DNA of 64,000 nt from Mycolicibacterium hippocampi. GTDB taxonomy: Bacteria; Actinomycetota; Actinomycetes; Mycobacteriales; Mycobacteriaceae. Of the stretch, positions 59,955 through 64,000 are shown piece by piece. The stretch spans positions 806,001-870,000 of the forward strand of contig NZ_BLLB01000002.1 of assembly GCF_010723735.1 (NCBI RefSeq), written 5' to 3'. The stretch's first letter is position 1, and every line of letters begins with the position of its first letter. The notes beneath the pieces were generated by a model. The model ran no database searches. It saw only the letters and a program-made list of their open reading frames with translations, and was not told where the DNA came from. The translations under genes and the position numbers were made by a program.

Positions 59955-62147
59955 CTAGCTGCTCTCCGCGAGGCGGTAGGTCTGTTCGTCGGTTCCGTCG
60001 TGGCTGATGACGGCGGCGGGGGTGAAGTCGTGGAAGTCGCGCACCACGTCGTAGACCCGGGAGGTCACATAGACCCCGGGTTGCGAGGCCCCGCTGCGGA
60101 CCTGGTGGGCGAGATTGACCGTCTTGCCCCACATGTCGTAGGCGATGCTGGTCTTGCCGATCAGCCCGCTACCCACGGTGCCGGTGTCGATGCCGGCTCG
60201 CAGCTGCAGGTTGTAGCCGCTCTCGGCGTTGTACCTGTCGATGATGTGCTGCATCTCGATCGCGAAATCCACAGTGCGGCGCGAGTTGTCCAGACGCGGT
60301 TGGTTGAGTCCGCAGCTGGCCAGGTAGCCGTTGTGCATGGTGCGGACCTGCTCGACGCCCAGATTCTCGGCGGCGGCATCGAACTGGCGCACCAGCTTGT
60401 TGACGACCTTCAGCGACTCCTCGGGTGTCAGCTGCGCGGAGAGCTCGTCGAGCCCGACGATGTCGGCGAAGATGACGCTGACGTCCGGGTGGTCGAGAGC
60501 GATGTTCTCCTCACCCTCGCGGTAGCGCTGCACCACCGATTCCGGCATCAGGGACAGCAACAGTTTGGTGTTCTCTTCGCGTTGTTCGACCAGGAGTTGC
60601 TCGTGCAGGGACAGGTTGCGGCTCATCTCGTTGAACGCCACCGTGAGGTCGCCGAACTCGTCGAGGGAACGCAACGGAAGCACGACGCCGTAGTCGCCGG
60701 CGCTGATCTGCCGGGAACCCTCCTCCAATCGCTTGATGGGCCGCACGAATCGGCGGGCGAGCAGCATCGCGATCACACACACGATGAAGATGATCGCGGT
60801 GGTCGACAGCACCAGCGTCCGGGTGAACTTGGCGACGGGAGCGAACGCTTCGCTGGCGTCGATCTTGGCCACGATGTTCCAGCGCAGTTGGTCGTCGGGA
60901 ATCGGCGCGTAGGCCTGCAGCGTCCTGCGCCCCAGGTAGTCGTCGGCGATCAAGGTGCCGGTACGTCCCTGGTCGGCCAGGCGGGTGGCTTCGGTGCCGG
61001 CCGGTTGGATGAGCACGGTGGTTCCCTGCTGGATCGCCGCGTCGGCCACGTCGGGGGGAGTGCCGGCCGCGACCACCTCGGAGCGGTAGGCATCGGGATT
61101 CTCGAGGAACAGCCGGGAGTCGGAGCGCATCAGCTCGTCGGCGCCCACCAGGAACGTCTCACCCGTCGTTCCCATCCCAGCTTGCGCCCACTGCTTGTCG
61201 ACGGTCATCAGACGGTTGATCTTCGACATCGGCAACTGCAGCGCCAACACCCCGGTGACCTCGTCGAGCGGGCCCACGGGGCTGACCATCCACGCCGTCG
61301 GTTCCAGCGCGGGTTGGTAGGCACTGAAGTCCGTCATCTCGACGTAGTCGAGCGCGTTGCTCTGCATCGCGTCGTTGAACGCCTCGGTGAGGTCGCCGCC
61401 GCGGAACGGGCCGTCGAGGACGTTGGTGCCGAGGTCGACGCCCTTGTTGGCGCTGTAGACGACGTTGCCCTGAGTATCGATGAGCAGCGCGTCCTCGAAC
61501 TCGAAGCGGTTGACGACGGTGCGGAAGAAGTTGTTGAACCGCAGGTTCGCGGCCGACCAGGCGCTGTTGTCGCCGGCATCGTCGACGTCGATCCGCTCCG
61601 ACGACTTCTCGAACGGTATCGTGTAGTGGATCTGCAGGTACTTCTGCGCGTACGACGTCGGCAGAAGCGCCGGAACATCCAGTTGGACGCCGGTTTTGGC
61701 TTCCTCCTCAGGGGCGAAGATGTTGGTGTAGTAGTCGACCAGCGCTTGCTCCTGGGCGGGATCGATCGGGGACGCGTCGGGGTTGTCGAGTTCGTTGAAG
61801 CCGTTGGTGTACGCGGCCATTGCCGTTCCGGCGTTGCTGGTTCGCGCGAACAGGATGATCGAGTTCTTCATGTCGTTGAGTTCGCCGGTGATCTGGCGGC
61901 TCTGGGATTCCCGGAGCTCGGTGAGGCGGTCGAAGGCTGCGGCACGCAGCGACGTGCGGCCCGACTCGAAGCCGATATAGCCCACGACGGCGACCGACAG
62001 GATGCTGGTGACCAGCAGCATCAGCAGAAACTTGGACTGGATGCTGATCCGCGAGAGCACCTTGCCGAGGTGGCGGGGCAGCTCCACCGGGTAGGCAGCC
62101 TCGGGGTCGACACCTTTGGTCTTGAATCGCCGCGTGGTCATCGGCAC
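59955..62147 (-). CDS. Membrane-bound class III nucleotide cyclase with degenerate active site (Rv2435c-like)
   Basis: 730 aa from ATG 62147, starting MPMTTRRF. TM1 at about 40-62, a dCache-like sensor domain outside the membrane (about 65-410), TM2 at about 435-458, HAMP (about 458-512), then the cyclase domain with VSVIFADIVG (first metal Asp kept). The second metal Asp is Asn (TMHNGYLASCG), the base-recognition Lys position is Arg, and the transition-state Arg is Gln (VNLAHQ). The D in YDMWG and the N in VNLA are kept. Activity or product may therefore be non-standard. Co-transcribed with the channel gene 2 bp downstream. Confidence 0.92.
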   Translation of the reverse strand: MPMTTRRFKTKGVDPEAAYPVELPRHLGKVLSRISIQSKFLLMLLVTSILSVAVVGYIGFESGRTSLRAAAFDRLTELRESQSRQITGELNDMKNSIILFARTSNAGTAMAAYTNGFNELDNPDASPIDPAQEQALVDYYTNIFAPEEEAKTGVQLDVPALLPTSYAQKYLQIHYTIPFEKSSERIDVDDAGDNSAWSAANLRFNNFFRTVVNRFEFEDALLIDTQGNVVYSANKGVDLGTNVLDGPFRGGDLTEAFNDAMQSNALDYVEMTDFSAYQPALEPTAWMVSPVGPLDEVTGVLALQLPMSKINRLMTVDKQWAQAGMGTTGETFLVGADELMRSDSRLFLENPDAYRSEVVAAGTPPDVADAAIQQGTTVLIQPAGTEATRLADQGRTGTLIADDYLGRRTLQAYAPIPDDQLRWNIVAKIDASEAFAPVAKFTRTLVLSTTAIIFIVCVIAMLLARRFVRPIKRLEEGSRQISAGDYGVVLPLRSLDEFGDLTVAFNEMSRNLSLHEQLLVEQREENTKLLLSLMPESVVQRYREGEENIALDHPDVSVIFADIVGLDELSAQLTPEESLKVVNKLVRQFDAAAENLGVEQVRTMHNGYLASCGLNQPRLDNSRRTVDFAIEMQHIIDRYNAESGYNLQLRAGIDTGTVGSGLIGKTSIAYDMWGKTVNLAHQVRSGASQPGVYVTSRVYDVVRDFHDFTPAAVISHDGTDEQTYRLAESS

Positions 62148-62208
62148 ATGACACTATCCTGCTGCGGCTGCCTCCCGATGGCACTTTGGCCGGGGGAGAC
62201 CCATCTCA

Positions 62209-64000
62209 TCAAACCGACGCGTCGGTGTGGATCGCGTCAGCGACGAGCACCGCGAGGTGCTGCCAGTACACCCAATCGGCGATGGTTCGCCGTTGGGAGG
62301 CTGGCTCGGCAGCGGTATGGGCGCGGTGCAGAGCCAACTCTTGGGCGTGGTTAGCGTAGGTGATGAACGCCTCGAGGTGTGCCACACCGCGGTGGGGGCT
62401 GGTGCTCATCAGAGGTTTGGCCACCTCGAACCACAACATGGCGGACTCATCTGCGGGGCTTGTGGTGTCGGCCGGTGCGGGTGGCAGCAGCTCGGTGAGG
62501 CCGAGATCGCTGACGGCAGCCAACCGTTCGGCAGCTGCTGGCGCGATGACTTCTAACCGGTTGCGGCCCTGCATCTTCCCGTCGTCGGGGATGTCATCCT
62601 GGGTGAGAATGATCTTCGCGACGCCGGGATCGAAGTGAGCGAACTGCTCCTCGGTGGCAACCACCGCGCGCAGCTTGGTGTCGTGGTGCTGGGCCCAGCC
62701 CTGGACCGCCAGGATCGGGTAGGTCGCCCACTTGGCGCGTTCGGCCAGCGGGATGGCTTCGTCCGCCGTGGCCATCCGCACCTGCTCGGGGAGGTTCACC
62801 CCGTCGGGGATGTAGGCCAGGCCGTAGCTGTTGGCGACCACGATCGTGCCGTCCATGGTGACCGCGGTGACCCAGAAGAAGCCGAAGTCCATCACCCCGA
62901 CGTTGAGGGCGGCGCCGATATGGCGGGCCCGCTGGACCGGGTTCGCGCCGTGGCTGCTGCGCCGTAGCGCGCCGGCGGTGGCGGCCGACTGGATCGCATC
63001 ACGCTCGGCGCGGGCGGTGGAGACCGGTACGGGCGCGGGTGCTGCGGAAGCGCCGCTGGCTGCCGACATGGGGGCGACGCCGGGGCCGGTCGCGGCCGCC
63101 GGCGCGACACTGGGTGCCCCGGGGGCGGGCGGTCCGGGTGGGGCCGGCGTGGTCGGGGGCCCCAGCGGCATCGGCGGGGCCGGGCTCCCACCGCCGGTGG
63201 GTGTGGGGCCGACCGGCGCGGCACCAGCGCCGCCGCCGGACATACCGCCTCCGCCGGCCGCGCCGGATGAGGCACCGCCGCCGGGCGGAGGCGCTGCTGC
63301 GGCAGCCTGGTTGGTGGGCGCCGGTGCCGGGGCGGGTGACGTCGCCGGCGCGGACGACGCCAGCGGGGGCTGGCTCGTCATCGGCTGCAGCGGGGTAGTT
63401 GCCCTTGCGGATTTGGCCGTATCGGCGGGGGTGGCGGTGGTCGGATTCGCGGCGCCCGCGCCGGTTGGGGAAGAGGTGCTCGGTGAGCCCGATGTGGAAG
63501 GACTGGCAGGACTGGAAGTCGATGGCGACGACGGGGAGCCCGCGCCGCCCGACGATGAACCGGATGTACTCATCGGACTAGATGGCGAGGACGGGCCGCC
63601 CGACGGACTCGAAGTGGTGAGCCCTCCAGAGCCGTGGGCGCTGCCAGCTTCCGCAACTGAGGGACTCTGAGGACTAACGCCCGGTTGTGTTACCGGGGGC
63701 GAAGGGGTGCCCTGGTCGGGAAACCTCTCTAAGGCCGCGGGAGGCGCCGAACTCGCGGGCGCGGGTGCGGGTGTCCGCGGTATAGAAGAAGCTTGGCGTC
63801 TTACGGTTTGAATGGGAGGCGTGGCGGGGCCGGGCTGAACGGGTGTCTGTGGCTCGGAAGATGTGACCGGCGGTATTGCGCCGCTGGGTGCAGTCCACGA
63901 GTCAAAAGCAGGGACCTGTGTGCTCCCAGCTACGACATCGGCAGTATTTACAGCATTCTGCGAAAGAACATAGCCGCGCACGAGCTCTTCTTTCGCCTCT
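62209..64000 (-). CDS. espK: EspK-like protein, 5' end beyond the window
   Basis: The frame is open to the edge, so the start lies beyond 64000; visible about 597 residues. The middle (~35-330) is Pro/Ser/Gly/Ala-rich low-complexity sequence. The C-terminal ~220 residues form a folded domain (FFWVTAVTMDGTIVVANSYG, LPEQVRMATADEAIPLAERA, WATYPILAVQGWA, ..VYWQHLAVLVADAI) that matches the Rv3879c C-terminus in order. In M. tuberculosis espK follows espJ directly; here the cyclase-channel pair lies in between. EspK is a chaperone-like partner of EspB secretion. Confidence 0.88.
   Translation of the reverse strand, partial: EAKEELVRGYVLSQNAVNTADVVAGSTQVPAFDSWTAPSGAIPPVTSSEPQTPVQPGPATPPIQTVRRQASSIPRTPAPAPASSAPPAALERFPDQGTPSPPVTQPGVSPQSPSVAEAGSAHGSGGLTTSSPSGGPSSPSSPMSTSGSSSGGAGSPSSPSTSSPASPSTSGSPSTSSPTGAGAANPTTATPADTAKSARATTPLQPMTSQPPLASSAPATSPAPAPAPTNQAAAAAPPPGGGASSGAAGGGGMSGGGAGAAPVGPTPTGGGSPAPPMPLGPPTTPAPPGPPAPGAPSVAPAAATGPGVAPMSAASGASAAPAPVPVSTARAERDAIQSAATAGALRRSSHGANPVQRARHIGAALNVGVMDFGFFWVTAVTMDGTIVVANSYGLAYIPDGVNLPEQVRMATADEAIPLAERAKWATYPILAVQGWAQHHDTKLRAVVATEEQFAHFDPGVAKIILTQDDIPDDGKMQGRNRLEVIAPAAAERLAAVSDLGLTELLPPAPADTTSPADESAMLWFEVAKPLMSTSPHRGVAHLEAFITYANHAQELALHRAHTAAEPASQRRTIADWVYWQHLAVLVADAIHTDASV

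Noticed and set aside
59736..62354. Very long open frame (872 codons) on the + strand
   Set aside because: It is antisense to the cyclase and channel genes, with His/Asp/Gly/Val-rich composition typical of mirror frames in GC-rich genes, and it crosses two real genes.
1..64000. CRISPR arrays, tRNA and rRNA genes
   Set aside because: No regularly spaced repeats, no cloverleaf-like sequence and no conserved rRNA stretch were seen on reading either strand.

Overview
The window is chromosomal DNA from a high-GC actinobacterium, almost certainly a Mycobacterium (Mycolicibacterium-like). The strongest evidence is a syntenic ESX-1 type VII secretion locus (39.1-64.0 kb): whiB6, a regulator, a MinD-like gene resembling Rv3860, espE-like, espF-like, espG1, espH, eccA1, eccB1, eccCa1, eccCb1, PE35, PPE68, esxB, esxA, espI, eccD1, espJ and the 3' part of espK. 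Many starts are GTG or TTG, and stop/start overlaps (ATGA, GTGA) are frequent. No rRNA, tRNA or CRISPR array was seen.

Layout. 1-4.5 kb: a lower-GC accessory block with a sigma-like gene cut by the window edge, an HTH protein overlapping an ImmA/IrrE-type zinc peptidase with a zinc-ribbon tail, an orphan serine resolvase with a res-like site, and an alpha/beta hydrolase. 4.5-7.1 kb: proline iminopeptidase, a membrane-anchored hypothetical protein, and about 700 bp of nearly gene-free sequence. 7.1-13.5 kb: a tightly packed leftward catabolic operon (amino-acid permease, two SDR dehydrogenases, an agmatinase-like ureohydrolase, a polysaccharide-deacetylase-fold hydrolase) divergent from a PucR regulator. 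13.5-24.9 kb: transporters (AGCS, MFS, PerM/AI-2E, Nramp-like), a diguanylate cyclase, a P450 and small mycobacterial proteins, with three decayed genes (an MFS fragment, a general-stress-protein remnant and a frameshifted chaB-like gene). 25.1-32.2 kb: a lower-GC island (LysR, RibB-like protein, SSS symporter, small membrane protein, NtaA/DszA-type flavin monooxygenase, flavin reductase, TDT exporter) bracketed by two direct copies of a DUF3072 gene, one of them broken. 32.5-38.9 kb: ordinary core genes (PPOX/F420-type oxidoreductase, GNAT, pirin, EVE, DivIVA-like, DHA2 MFS, carboxyltransferase, DHFR-like).

ESX-1 genes work as one machine: EccB1, EccCa1/Cb1 and EccD1 form the membrane channel and motor; EccA1 and EspG1 are cytosolic chaperone factors for PE35/PPE68 and Esp substrates; EsxA/EsxB are the WXG100 substrate pair; and the EspE/F/I/J/K proteins are accessory or secreted factors. 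WhiB6 is the linked Fe-S regulator. The remaining core genes eccE1 and mycP1, and espB, should lie beyond 64 kb.

Most notable observations: (1) a class III cyclase and an MscS channel with a cyclic-nucleotide-binding domain form a two-gene operon inside ESX-1, between espJ and espK, and both partners lack canonical cyclic-nucleotide residues. (2) A catalytically degenerate RibB homologue leads the monooxygenase operon. (3) Two separate cargo segments are bracketed by direct partial gene duplications. (4) EsxB lacks the WXG motif. (5) An HTH plus ImmA-zinc-ribbon module lies next to an orphan resolvase.
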